DNA of 64,000 nucleotides from Guillardia theta CCMP2712 (Eukaryota; Cryptophyceae; Pyrenomonadales; Geminigeraceae), in assembly GCF_000315625.1 (NCBI RefSeq), contig NW_005434654.1, positions 362,997 through 426,996 on the forward strand. The letters run 5' to 3'. Of this stretch, positions 32,886 to 43,190 are shown piece by piece (position 1 is the stretch's first letter; each line of letters begins with the position of its first letter). Position numbers and translations under genes: made by a program. The notes beneath the pieces were generated by a model. That model had not been told where the DNA came from. It worked only from the letters and a program-made list of their open reading frames with translations, and searched no databases.

Positions 32886-34542
32886 ATGAACGCGTTTTTG
32901 AAGCCGGATGAAGAGAGGGAGCCTCGCCATTCCCTCCAGTCCAACATTTCGTCTGAGGCCGACGGGGATTGGGAATTCGTTCCCTCCCCTGGGCTGCTAC
33001 CCACGGTAGGACAGCGAGGAGATGGTGGGAACCTTTGCTGAACGAAGTGCCTCAGGATCATGCCATCGGATCTTCCAAACAGCAGATGCTCCCTGTTGAA
33101 ATTTTGCAGAGAGCCGGAGACTGGATCCAGTGGGGACTTGACGGTGCTGTGAAGGGAGTGGAACGAACCTGCGATGGTGAATGCTGAAGGAGCCACGTAG
33201 CTGAACCTGACATGTCGCTGCAGGAATCAATGGCCTTTGGCATTACAGAAGGGTCAGTGAGGAGCGGAGGGACGCTCTAGAGCTGGCTTCGAGGCAACAG
33301 TGGAAGCTGATGGAGATTGAACAACAGCGCATCAAGTTGATCAGACGCGCGTTGTTAGCAACAGCTCATCATCCTGTCGCAGGGAGCAAGAGAGAGCTCA
33401 ACAGGAAGAGATGAAGCGGAAGACAGAACTTGAAGACCAGATGCGAGTTGTGCAGAGGGTGAGCGGATTGCGAAACTTTCCACGTTTTCACTGATTGCGT
33501 TGTCAGGTGAAGAAACAACGAGATGAAGCTGATGCAAGACTCCGTGAACAGGAATCGCTGCTGAAGCAAGGCAAGCCGTTGGTTGAAGACAGAAACCCGA
33601 AGACTGACCAAACGCTTGCAGCTGCCAAGATCGGAAAGGATCAAAGTCAGGAATTGGAGAGGTTACGCATTGAGGCCGAGCAGCGGTAAGGAATGTACTC
33701 CCCTCCCATTCTTCTGAGTTGGAAATCATCAGAAAGTTCCAAGAAGCTGCTGCGCTGTCTGCTCTCGATGAGCTGAGAGAGCGTCAGGTAGCCGATGCCT
33801 CTGTTGTCACTGTAGTGTGTAATGACAAAAATGCTGGCCCAGCACCTTGCACAGGAGGAGAGCCGCGAGAAGGCACGGCTGCTGAAGGAGAGAGAGCAGG
33901 AGCTTCATCGCCAGCAAGAGCAGCACCAGAAGGAACTGCAGGCCCTCGAGTGCGTCACAAGCTGGCTGTGCATGTCCTCGCCCTGACGGCTGGCCAGGGA
34001 GAAGCTTGAGAAGATGAAGGAAGCTATGGAAAGCCAGGCGAACTCAAGTGCCAACAGGTAACTGAGATGGGCTGGTGAGAATGAGCTGGGAGTCTGACTG
34101 AGATCTCAGGCGATCGTGGAGGAACAGCTACGGCAGTGAGGAAGGGAACGAAGACAACTTCCCGGACGAGTTCTACTGCTCTATTACACTGGTATGAACA
34201 TGAGCTAGGGGATGGTTGTTAGGCTGATTCTGAATGAGCAGGAAGTGATGAGGGAGCCCGTGCTTGCCGCCGACGGGTTCAGCTATGAGAAGGCAGCCAT
34301 AGAAGACTGGTTCGCCAAGGGGCATCGGACGTCTCCAAAAACGGGTTTGCCTGATCTCTCGCTGGTTTCAGCCTGCAATTGACCAAGCGGCGCAGGAGCT
34401 CAGATGAAGAACACAGAGCTGCAGGTGAGATCTGGAGGGCGGTGAGGAGAAGGGGAGATACTTACTGTTGGGGCAGCCGAATCTAGCGCTCAGGAATCTG
34501 ATCCAGGGAAAGATCAAGCAGCGAGTTGCGGCGGAACAGTAG
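32886..34542 (+). CDS. U-box E3 ubiquitin ligase with N-terminal coiled coil
   Basis: The U-box is a zinc-free RING-like fold that binds E2 enzymes. Exons read together give an N-terminal segment (MNAFLKPDEEREPRHSLQ), an amphipathic stretch (RAGDWIQWGLDGAVKGVERT) and a long charged coiled coil with ELASRQQWKLMEIEQQRIKL, VKKQRDEADARLREQESLL and SREKARLLKEREQELHRQQ. The C-terminal U-box shows FYCSITLEVMREPVLAADGF, SYEKAAIEDWFAKGHRTSP and NTELQPNLALRNLIQ, ending KIKQRVAAEQ and TAG at 34540. These match the family order of a hydrophobic pair, D/E-P-V, SYE..AI..W and LxPNxxLRxxI. At least nine introns are needed and a few boundaries near 33780-33860 are uncertain. Substrate unknown. Confidence 0.85.
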
Positions 34543-34748
34543 AGCGAAGGACTTTGTTGTTTGTCGCAAATGGCCAATCTGTACTTTACGTGCCTTGAAT
34601 AAGCTGGAAAGAAGTCCTGAGCTCCTCCTGCTGTCTGACCTTCCATGATGGACTATCATCAAACAGCGAATATGGTGTGCCTCCTCCCAATCTGTCAAGT
34701 CAATGCCTTGTACAGTTGTCCTGTGTCATGCTGCTGGCCTGGCTGGCC

Positions 34749-35975
34749 TTACTGCTGGGCTTGCTGCTGCTGGGCTTGCTGCTGCAGCTGGCCTTGCAGC
34801 TGGCCTTGCAGCTGGCCTTGTAGCTGGCCTTGCAGCTGGCCTTGCTCTTGCTGCTGCTGGGCTTGCTGCTGCTGGCCTTGCTGCTGCTGCTGGCCTTGCT
34901 GCTGCTGCTGGCCTTGCTGCTGCTGCTGGCCTTGCTGCTGGCCTTGCTGCTGCTGGGCTTGCTGCTGCTGCTGCTGCTGCTGGGCTTGCTGCTGGGCTTG
35001 CTGCTGCTGGGCTTGCTGCTGCTGGGCTTGTTGCTGCTGGGCTCGCTCTTGCTGCTGCTGGGCTTGCTGCTGCTGCTGGCCTTGCTGCTGCTGGGCTTGC
35101 TGCTGCTGGGCTTGCTGGGCTTGCTGCTGGGCTTGCTGCTGCTGCTGGGCTTGCTGCTGCTGGGCTTGCTGCTGCTGGGCTTGCTGCTGCCCTTGCTGCT
35201 GCCCTTGCTGCTGCTGCTGGGCTTGCTGCTGCTGGGCTTGCTGCTGCTGGGCTTGCTCTTGCTGCTGGGCTTGCTGCTGGGCTTGCTGCTGCTGCTGCTG
35301 CTGCTGGGCTTGCTGCTGGCCTTGCTCTTGCTGCTGCTGGGCTTGCTGCTGCTGGGCTTGCTGCTGCTGGGCTTGCTGCTGCTGCAGCTGCTGCTGGGCT
35401 TGCTGCTGCTGCAGCTGCTGCTGCTCTTGCTGCTGCTGGGCTTGCTGCTGCTGGCCTTGCTGCTGCTGGGCTTGCTGCTGCTGGCCTTGCTGCTGCTGCT
35501 GGGCTTGCTCTTGCTGCTGGGCTTGCTGCTGCTGCCCTTGCTGCAGCTGCTGGGCTTGCAGCTGCTGGGCTTGCTGCTGTAGTATTGCTTGTATCCGCTG
35601 CTGCTGGGCTTGCTGCTGAAGAGCCTGCTGCTGCTGCTGCTGCTGTAGTATTGCTTGTATCCGCTGCTGCTGCTGCTGAAGTGCTTGCTGCTGCATGCGC
35701 TTCTGAAGAGCTTCAAATTGTAGTTGCTGCTGCTGGAGGCTTAACTTCTGCTGCTGTTGAGCTTGGTGCAGCTGCTGCTGGGGAAGCTGTAGAATTTGCA
35801 GAGGCTCAGGATCATGTATGGATTGCTGTTGACCTGATGTCTGCTGCTGAAGCTGCTGCTGCTGGTCTTGCTGCTTCTGGGCCTGCTGTCTGAGCTGATC
35901 CTCCTGCTGCTGTCTGTCTTGCTGAAGCTGCTGCTGCCGCTTCTCCGTTTCGTATGCCGATTCTAGCTTCGTCAT
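34749..35975 (-). CDS. Extremely glutamine-rich repeat protein
   Basis: A 408-codon single-exon frame begins with an ordinary helix-like stretch (MTKLESAYETEKRQQQLQQ) and then becomes almost pure Gln with Ala, Gly, Leu and Glu spacers (QQQAQQQQGQQQ type). It has two copies of QQRIQAILQQQ near 35580-35680 and a closing QLQGQ repeat. The + strand is also open in three frames (Ala/Leu, Leu/Gly or Cys/Trp rich), but only the minus frame starts with non-repetitive sequence. Gln-rich tracts occur in transcription and RNA-granule proteins. It could instead be the 3' exon of the upstream DUF579 gene, though a stop at 36041 argues against that. Expression is unproven. Confidence 0.55.
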   Translation of the reverse strand: MTKLESAYETEKRQQQLQQDRQQQEDQLRQQAQKQQDQQQQLQQQTSGQQQSIHDPEPLQILQLPQQQLHQAQQQQKLSLQQQQLQFEALQKRMQQQALQQQQQRIQAILQQQQQQQALQQQAQQQRIQAILQQQAQQLQAQQLQQGQQQQAQQQEQAQQQQQGQQQQAQQQQGQQQQAQQQQEQQQLQQQQAQQQLQQQQAQQQQAQQQQAQQQQEQGQQQAQQQQQQQQAQQQAQQQEQAQQQQAQQQQAQQQQQGQQQGQQQAQQQQAQQQQAQQQQQAQQQAQQAQQQQAQQQQGQQQQQAQQQQERAQQQQAQQQQAQQQQAQQQAQQQQQQQQAQQQQGQQQGQQQQQGQQQQQGQQQQQGQQQQAQQQQEQGQLQGQLQGQLQGQLQGQLQQQAQQQQAQQ

Positions 35976-36040
35976 CGCCGACTCTTGATCCTTTGTTTCC
36001 TGCCTTATTGTCCCAGGTGCTGCCCCTGCTCACACCCTAG

Positions 36041-37645
36041 TCACAACAGCTCGCAAAGCTGCAAAGGTACACGTGTTACCCACTGTGATAGTCTGGTCAT
36101 TAGTCTTGGAGCCGCTGGTAGGAGCCTCCCCCAACCTCTGTCCAGCTTCACTCAGTCGAAAGTAGCAACACATGCTGTCCCCTCACCTCGGGCAGCTGGT
36201 TGGCGATGAAAGGAGAAGGGGGGGGAGGAAGAGAGGATGAGGGAGAGTTCTTGCCACCGCTGGCATCACCATCGATGATGAAGTGGCACATGGACGATCG
36301 GTGCCCCTGCGGTTCGGCAGCAGGTGAGGAGGAGGGGAGGGAGCATGTGGTAGGTTCTCAACCTGGGCGTTGGGAGAGCCTGGGATCGTCTTCACCAAGT
36401 GCTCTTCGCCAAGGAAGTTCGTCATGAGCTTCTCTTCTAATTCTCTCTCGCAGTCATCCAGCGCGATGAAGGTGCCAGGCTGTGCTAGGTGCCGAGCCGT
36501 GAAGATGGACTGAAAGCGACCTGGCTGTAGAATGCCTCAGCCCAACATCGCCCGCCCACTTCCCTGCTCCCATTTTCTTTCTCCTCCCCCTTCCTCCCCT
36601 TCCTTCCTCTCCGCCGTCAGTTGCTTTCATGTTCAGTGCCCCCCTCTGCTCCTCCTCCTCTCACTCACTCCTCGGATCTCAAGGATGGACTTGTCGTAGC
36701 AGCAGCCGTCGGGCGCATCGATGACGATGGCATGCCAGTGGGAATCCTTCACCACGTTGGGGAGATCCAGCAGCAGCTCCGGCCAAGTCTCCTTCTTCAT
36801 GTATCGCTCGAAGTCCCGGCTGGCGATCGTCTTGTACTCTACGTGCACAACATCCTTCCTCGCCCTCATCAGGGTCTCCGACTCCTCTGTCACGAACAGC
36901 GTCTTCCCTTTCGGGTTCATGAATTGAACCCAGAAGTCCATGTCTTGTACTAGCCCAAACACCAGCAGGTTCTTTCCTTCCGACCCGCTGTTGAGGAAGT
37001 TCCAGATAGGACGCAACTGCTCGTCGCTGTGCACGACCCTACGAGGCATGTCTGGGGTCTTCCAGACCATGGTATCCTTCTTACTGTCAACGATGGGAGG
37101 AGCTGCGGTGCACTGGTCAGAGAAGCAACCACAAGTCAGGTCACGAGGGACCTGGGGTTGTTCTCATCGTGCCGAGCTCCTTTGACAATTCCTCGTGTCT
37201 GCTGAGCTCTGTCTGCAGTAGCTTGTTCCTCTTGGCGACCGCATCTGCCACCTCCTGATCGTAGACGTCAGATATATGGAGCTCCATCAAGCTGCTCTGC
37301 TCCTCCAGCTGATTACCCGGCAGTGGGTCAGTTGGTATTGCTGCCCACCATACAGGCATAAGAACGTGAAGGATCGGGAAAGGAGGGAGCAACCTGATGG
37401 TTGATGTACCATAGCGAACTCAGCAGAAGCGTCGACAAGATCCACACAACCCTGAGAGCTGAGTTGACTGTCACAAGTACTCCCTTTCATCAGGATTTGA
37501 CGTAGCAAGCTCACCAAACCCTGAGTTTCCTTTGGGAGGCGCCTTCTGTATCACGTATCCTGCAGAAGCTCCCTGATCAGTGGCGGGTAGAGATAAAACG
37601 AAGGATCATCGTTGCATTACTTTGTCCCTTGACAGGACGGCGCAT
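36041..37645 (-). CDS. DUF579-type (IRX15/GXM-like) Golgi membrane protein
   Basis: Plant DUF579 proteins act in xylan synthesis; the GXM members are glucuronoxylan 4-O-methyltransferases. A short basic N-terminus (MRRPVKGQ, then YVIQKAPPKGNSG) precedes a single signal-anchor helix (VVWILSTLLLSSLW), giving type II topology, and a coiled stem (VADAVAKRNKLLQTELSRHE). The domain follows: GKNLLVFGLVQDMDFW, GKTLFVTEESETLM, HWHAIVIDAPDGCCYD and, after an intron, PGRFQSIFTARHLAQPGTFI with ALDDCERELEEKLMTNFL. The loss of Gly in the usual FGxGxD-like motif (FGLVQD here) leaves catalysis open. The final exons, proline-rich and ending VPLQLCELL, are less certain. The start is the ATG at 37645. Confidence 0.78.
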
Positions 37646-38683
37646 GATGTTCTCTTCGAGCATCGTGAACGATCCACCTCAGTTCAGATCTGCTGCTCAA
37701 GTTAGCACTGGAGGATGGCACTCTGCTCACAGCGATACATGGCTCTTCGACGCTCTCAGGCTTCCAAAAGACACATCGCCGTTGAGGACAGCGGGTGCCA
37801 GGGCAACGAGGTTGGAAATTTTCTCTGGGGACTCAAGTGAAAGTAGGAGAAAGGCTGGTCAAAACCGGCTCGGCAATGATGGTTGACCTGTTGTGAGTTT
37901 GAATCAGTCATGGAGAAGGCTTCGCCTTGAGAACTGAGGAACTACTCTACTACTCTTCCATGACGAGGCGTTCTAGGTGTAAAGAAATCTCTTACAATCA
38001 TCTACCTGACGACACCTGGCCTCAGCGCCTGGTTCCACCGATCGTCATCCAGCCTTCTCGCTGACAAAAATGTCTCTTTGCCTTTCCCTCCTCAGGAGGG
38101 AGCAGACTGCTTGCCCGTCTCCTGATGCCCATCTGCCTTCCCTCTCCCTCTCTGTCCCTCCAGATTCTCTTCTGTCCCTCTCGCTCTCGCTCTCGCTCTC
38201 ATTCCGAAGTTCCTCTCTCGCTCCCTCTCCCTCTCTCGCTCCCTCTCCCTCTCCCTCTCCCTCTCTCTCTCTCTCTCGCTCTTCCTCTCACTGTCCGATC
38301 AAACCCCGCCCCACCCAGCGATGTTCCGCATGACCATGTTTTCTAGCCCATGGTACCCCTACCCCCTCCTTTGAGTGGATCAGTTGGGACTGGGGGCCGG
38401 TGGGGTACGACGGTGACGTTGGGCCATTTTTTGACGTGCCAGGTGAGGATGACTGGACTGGCCCTCATCCCCCAACAAAGAAACCTGGACAACAAGCTAG
38501 TAGTATGAAACGCTGTGAGTGGCAAGGGATATTTTTCACACATATCTGTAATTTATTGAAATATAATTATAAATTTTGAACATTTAACTTGATCAAATTC
38601 CAATTTTTAGCAATCTCGTTGAAAAAGTGGACATGGATCGTGATCTCCGACAAGGGACGCTCCTCCGTTCGTGCAGAGGCCGA
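37646..38683. other. Intergenic region with CT microsatellite and CCCCTACC motif
   Basis: About 1 kb between divergent genes. It holds a (CTCTCG/CTCCCT)n tract at 38130-38285, the tacccctaccccctc element near 38354 and an AT-rich patch at 38550-38610 just before the TCTP gene. No supported coding region. Confidence 0.55.
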
Positions 38684-39421
38684 ATGGCAGGACATTCGCT
38701 CCTTGCTTGCTTGGCGCTATGCGCAGCTGCACATGCACATGCTTCGCTCTCCCCCCTCGATCCATCCTTCTCGAGCGCATTCCATTCCCTTCCTCTTCGT
38801 CCTGCAGGAGTTGGTCGCGGAGATGCCCTCAAAGGGCCCCTGTCGATGGGCAGCACTTGGGGAATGTCGCTTACAGCCGCGGGAACAATGCGCCTGAGGG
38901 GCGGGATGATCATTTACAAGGACATCACATCTGGAGACGAGATGATCAGTGACTCGTTTCAACTGCAAGACGTCGACGATGTGCTCTTCAAAGTGAAGAC
39001 GAAGCATGTGACCAAAGGAGGGCTGGATCTGGGGATAGCGGTCAATCAGGGCGAGGACGATGGAGACGCAGCAGACGGAGTAGACGACCAGGTGGAGAAG
39101 GTCATCGACGTCGTTGACGCTTTCAGGCTGCAGTCCATCGGGGGCTTCGACAAGAAAGGAGCTCTAGCCTGGGCGAAGGCCTACCTCAAGACCATAAAGG
39201 AGCGACTGGACAAAGAGAACCCTGAGAGGACCCAGCAGTTTCAAGAGAAGTCTCAGAAGTGGATCAAGGAGGTCCTCCTCAAGGACATCGACAGTTTCGA
39301 GTTCTACACGGGGCCGAGCTTCAACACGGAAGGATCGCTGGCTATGTTCACCTACGAAGGTGAGGACGTCAGCCCGACCATGTATCTGTTCAAGGATGGT
39401 TTGGTAGAAGAGAAATGTTAA
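38684..39421 (+). CDS. Translationally controlled tumour protein (TCTP) with N-terminal targeting leader
   Basis: TCTP is a small, normally cytosolic protein tied to growth control, Ca2+ binding and microtubules. The core starts at an internal Met (38906, MIIYKDITSGDEMISDSFQL) and runs 171 residues, against about 172 in most eukaryotes. It contains AWAKAYLKTIKERLDKENPE, FYTGPSFNTEGSLAMFTYEG and the C-terminal MYLFKDGLVEEKC. An in-frame 74-residue extension begins with a typical signal peptide (MAGHSLLACLALCAAAHAHA), then a Ser/Pro/Arg region (LDPSFSSAFHSLPLRPAG) and TMRLRGG directly before the core. There is no stop between leader and core. This predicts entry into the secretory/plastid route, perhaps the periplastid compartment. 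Translation from the inner Met would give normal cytosolic TCTP. A short intron ending near 38810 cannot be excluded. Confidence 0.9.
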   Translation: MAGHSLLACLALCAAAHAHASLSPLDPSFSSAFHSLPLRPAGVGRGDALKGPLSMGSTWGMSLTAAGTMRLRGGMIIYKDITSGDEMISDSFQLQDVDDVLFKVKTKHVTKGGLDLGIAVNQGEDDGDAADGVDDQVEKVIDVVDAFRLQSIGGFDKKGALAWAKAYLKTIKERLDKENPERTQQFQEKSQKWIKEVLLKDIDSFEFYTGPSFNTEGSLAMFTYEGEDVSPTMYLFKDGLVEEKC

Positions 39422-39551
39422 TAAATCTTTGAAAACACCAAAAGAAGCCGCATACAGACAACTTGACGATCTGATGGCGGTAGCCGATCAAGGAGTGTTC
39501 TGAACGAGCTCAGATTCAAGGTTTGAAATGTCCCTGTCTGCGGTCTGTGCA

Positions 39552-40559
39552 TCACAACATACACAAAAGCCCTCCACAGACCGCCACCATCTGCAACACA
39601 TTGACAAAACGATCCAACTTGGAGACCTCCGAGATGTCAATTTTTGCTTCCATGCCATATTGCAGCTTGTTGATCCCGGTGAACGGTCGTCGAAACTCAA
39701 ATCTTGTGACACATTTCACAGTGCACGATGGCGAAAGTTGTGTGGAAACAGCCACTGCCATCTTCTTCATGTCTATTGTTCTGACTTTGACCCAAGACGT
39801 CGAGGAGATCTTATACAACATTGCAGCTGCAACGTTAAACATGGCAGATTCAGCGTCCACCGTGTAACATAACGAAAGTGCTGGTTCCACCCGATAAGGA
39901 AAGTTACCATGGAGCGTTCCTACGAACTTCTGTCGTTTGTGTTTGTCAGCGATATTCGCATACTTGAGCTCGGCTGTCAGATCGTGGTATCCTACTTCCG
40001 TTGCAACAGTTGTGTTAGCGAACATTCTGCCCTGGAACACTGTCTTGAGCCCGACACTCAGCGTAGCATTCATCCATCTCGTCATGGAAGCGAACGACAA
40101 CATGAAATTGCTTGTAGATGGAACATACTTTGTCATGGCAGAGCACCTCTCATGCAGGAGGTTGAGATTCAACTCTACGTGCCCCTCAGCACGTTTCATC
40201 ATGAATTCCAACGAAGCCGGGCGACCTGAAATGTAGAAATCGATCGGGCGTCTGTGTTTGAAAATGGGCTGCATGCTCGTCATGAAGGCATGGCGGTTCG
40301 GCAGCTTGAAGTATGCCGACGGCCCGATGCATGAGAAGACCGTGCTGAATTTGTCCTCTGCAAATTTCCTGTGGAACTCAAAGGTCCCCATCAGTGTTTG
40401 CTCATTGAGATCGAGCTCGAGTGCGGTCTTGGACCCGGTATGGAGCTCATCAGATTCGCCTGATTTCACAGCAATGAACTTAATGCCGTCGACTTTGAAA
40501 TCCTCCTCCAGGATCTTCCTTCCCTCCTTCCCTATGGAGGCGAATACGAACGGAGCCAT
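39552..40559 (-). CDS. VDAC-like eukaryotic porin (beta-barrel)
   Basis: Single exon, 335 residues. The N-terminus (FASIGKEGRKILEEDFKVDG) matches the VDAC amphipathic helix pattern of a Gly-Lys, a hydrophobic face and then strand 1. Alternating polar and hydrophobic residues through the rest suit beta-strands, for example TALELDLNEQTLMGTFEFH, ATEVGYHDLTAELKYAN and INKLQYGMEAKIDISEV near the C-terminus. It is about 50 residues longer than standard VDAC. Tom40 is an alternative member of the same superfamily. Expected site is the mitochondrial outer membrane, but a plastid-associated outer membrane is possible in this lineage. It is transcribed divergently from the SWS1 gene with about 310 nt between. 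Confidence 0.7.
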   Translation of the reverse strand: MAPFVFASIGKEGRKILEEDFKVDGIKFIAVKSGESDELHTGSKTALELDLNEQTLMGTFEFHRKFAEDKFSTVFSCIGPSAYFKLPNRHAFMTSMQPIFKHRRPIDFYISGRPASLEFMMKRAEGHVELNLNLLHERCSAMTKYVPSTSNFMLSFASMTRWMNATLSVGLKTVFQGRMFANTTVATEVGYHDLTAELKYANIADKHKRQKFVGTLHGNFPYRVEPALSLCYTVDAESAMFNVAAAMLYKISSTSWVKVRTIDMKKMAVAVSTQLSPSCTVKCVTRFEFRRPFTGINKLQYGMEAKIDISEVSKLDRFVNVLQMVAVCGGLLCML

Positions 40560-40868
40560 GCGCGCCTATCGGACACTCCCCAACCAAGGCCACCAGAGCT
40601 AGTCCAGTCTATCGGGACCTTCCATCGCAACCATCTCCTCGCACTCTCCTCGCACTCTCCTCGCACTCTCCTCGCAATCTTCTGCCGCCGCCGCCGAATC
40701 AGAGCCCTGCTCTGACCCACATTGCGCCGACTCTTACAAGTCTTTTAAATATTGTACAGAATGTGCTGACACTTGTACCGGAATTGTGGATGATAGATAT
40801 TGGTAGTACAAAAATAAAACATTTTCTCAATCCGAGGCGGACCCTCCCTTCAGGGTTGTAGTGGCGGC
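40560..40868. promoter_or_regulatory. Short shared divergent promoter (porin / SWS1)
   Basis: About 309 nt between two divergent start codons. It contains three CTCGCACTCTC direct repeats (40635-40675) and an AT-rich segment (40735-40830). Promoter role inferred from position. Confidence 0.45.
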
Positions 40869-41545
40869 ATGGCGGGCATCGGGGCGGTGGAAGGGGCGAT
40901 GAGCGACGCAATGTTCGAGGACATGGAGCGACAGGGGGAGCTGAGTGACTCGATCCTGTTCAGAATGACATCCATCTTCAAGAGGTCGACTCTAGAAGCT
41001 TCCCTGGCGCTGGTAGACAAAGGCTATGTGCAGAAGATCGTGTCCGACAGCGGGAGGTCTCTGTTCCTTGTGGAGAGCAGCCAAGATGATCCATACGGTG
41101 CGTGAGGAGCTGCAACGATATGATAGATCCTGAAAATTGTTGTTTTGTTACCCGCTGTGTACGTGATGCTCTTGTCTTTGATTACATTTTGATTTTGCTT
41201 TCATATGATTGCTGGGGTAACCTTATCAACTTTCGCAGTTTGTTTCAAACATTTCTGCCCCTGTCATTACTTCTCTTACAATGTTATCAACAAGATGGAA
41301 GCATTGACCTGCAAGCATGTATCTTCTTCCAATCTTTTTCCATTCATGTCATGATTGTACTACCAGATCTTGGCCGCACGCATAGCAAATGCTTTGAAGA
41401 GGTAGTTCCATTGAACCTAGGCTGTGCCATTTGATGGAGATTGACAGGGCAGATATCGTGAATGTTACCAACGAGGAATTCAGCAAATGGTTGATGAAGC
41501 AAGAGCCGATGAAGCAATACGTCAGCCCCAACAAATCTAGATGAT
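40869..41545 (+). CDS. SWIM zinc-finger protein SWS1/ZSWIM7 (Shu complex, recombination)
   Basis: SWS1 partners RAD51 paralogues (SWSAP1 or Shu2-type) to promote homologous recombination. The first exon (40869-41097) gives SILFRMTSIFKRSTLEASLA, then LVDKGYVQKIVSDSGRSLFL, matching the helical and strand region before the SWIM finger. Exon 2 begins near 41240 and carries the zinc ligands in CxC...CxH form: CPCHYFSYNVINKMEALTCK followed by His. Exon 3 is ILAARIANALK and the last exon (from about 41448) is ADIVNVTNEEFSKWLMKQE, ending in SPNKSR and TGA. All three introns have GT-AG ends and keep frame. Length about 150 residues, like human ZSWIM7. Confidence 0.9.
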
Positions 41546-41637
41546 TGTTTTTCTACTTGTGTAGTATACTCTTTCTCGTGATCGCTCTACCTTATTATAG
41601 TGTACATTCGGTCTCTTTCCAGCTCTATTCTTCCAAA

Positions 41638-41676
41638 ATCCAAGTGTAGATTTAAATCCAAGTGTAGATTTAAATG
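41638..41676 (+). repeat. Perfect tandem duplication of an 18-nt unit
   Basis: ATCCAAGTGTAGATTTAA occurs twice in direct succession near 41638-41673. It lies in intergenic DNA downstream of the SWS1 gene. Confidence 0.85.
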
Positions 41677-41839
41677 GTGTGAAAGAATAGAACTCTTATT
41701 GAACTCATTTGCGAAAAAAACTAGGTTCCTACAGTACACCACTTCCTTCAAGCAACACGGTAAAGGCCCTCCGAGACATTCATGTTGATTGCAGGAAACT
41801 TTGAGTTCTTTGGCACAGCAATCAGCTCAGGCTGCACCT

Positions 41840-43190
41840 GCTAGTTCCAAAGATCAAGACATACCTGAGGGGTGTTCCCCGGGGGTCCACCACGCGACCT
41901 CCGAGATTGGCAGTACTGTTCGATCGTCCTGGGCTGTAGACGCAAAGTGAGAATCGCTGCATGGGGACAGGAGGGAGGAGGGCACGCCTTGGTCTCATCA
42001 AAGAAGCGAATATGATGAGCTTCTGTCGAATCATCTTCAGCCAGCGAGACTTGCTCCTCATGCAAGGATCGGAGAGGGCTCCGGTTCACCAACCGCAGCC
42101 CGTGCCCCTTCCTCTGCCACCTCAAGGTGATTCCACCAGAGTAGCGTTCGAGCAGGATCGACTCACAGGCGAGATCTTGGGGAGATCGCTGGTCTCCAAC
42201 CGCATCTTTCCGTTCCACTTGAACACCAAAGTCAATGCTGGTCTCAAATTTCCAGGGCTGGTGGAACTGCGCACGTACCTGCTCCAGAGCAAGGGGTCGA
42301 TCCTCGAACCTGGAAGGCTGAGAAGGACCTCAATCCTGGCACAAGGTGGTCTTTGAAGAAGGTACCTGCGTGTAGACCCACAAGTAGGGAAGGGGGATGC
42401 CGTACGTGGACCCCCCGGTCAGCGGTCTATAGGGGATTTGTAGGGACAGCCCGTCCTGGAGGTCACAAGTTGGAAGAAGGCGATGCTGAGATGATGTTTC
42501 AATCAAAGGCTCGTACGCTGTCCTGGCACGCTATCTTGTTCCGGCGGAGCTCCAGCCGCACCATCTCCTTTTGGTGCCACTGCCTGCATAGCGTTTGAGC
42601 TCGGGGATTCAGGCTACTGAGATATCGCCACCTCATCCCTATATCACGTGACACCATCCCGAAGTTGGTCTGCCTCCCGGCCACCCTCCTGTACCTCAGG
42701 TCAGGTAACCTGTTGATGCCCCTGTCACATACGCTGAGGAATGAGTCATTTTTGAAGTGCTTGCATGCGATGCAGGAGTGAACGGTCTGCTGCCCTGCAA
42801 GGTTGTCACGTTCGAAATCTCTCACCATGATCGACAAACCTTCATGCCAGCTGACAACTCGCTTTATCTATCCTTGGCACAATGCTGCTTTGACCATTTA
42901 TCCTAAAGAGAAATTGAAGTCAATCAACGAGACTGATCACTAGGCATGCTGTTGTTCCATCAAGCCACTTTGCTCAAAATGGCTTTCCTTTGTTTGTGTT
43001 GTCGTCTAACCTATCTTCGCCTCGCATCTCAGGCTTCTCCACTTCAACTTGAATCTCACGGTTCTTGATGCATGAAACTAACTTGTCTTCACTCTCCTTC
43101 GCTTCCACACACAATCGCGTGTGTTCAACACCCCGGCGGCAATCTGCCTTGGCAAACCGAGTCAACGGATGCCAGCCTTCAGGTCAACTT
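41840..43190 (-). CDS. Possible multi-exon gene, unrecognised (low confidence)
   Basis: Several open stretches on the minus strand look exon-like. They include 42499-42837 (containing GQQTVHSCIACKHFKNDSF and GMRWRYLSSLNPRAQTLC), 41841-42270 (containing ETSIDFGVQVERKDAVGDQ and ERYSGGITLRWQRKGHGLRL) and 42975-43165 (containing CVEAKESEDKLVSCIKNREI). I could not build one consistent spliced frame through them and recognise no domain. The + strand ORF at 41961-42356 overlaps the same DNA and cannot be excluded as the true frame. Limits are approximate. Treat as a region to test with transcripts. Confidence 0.3.

Noticed and set aside
34703-35893. 396-codon + strand Ala/Leu-rich ORF
   Set aside because: It is the complement of the Gln repeat; only the minus frame begins with non-repetitive protein-like sequence.
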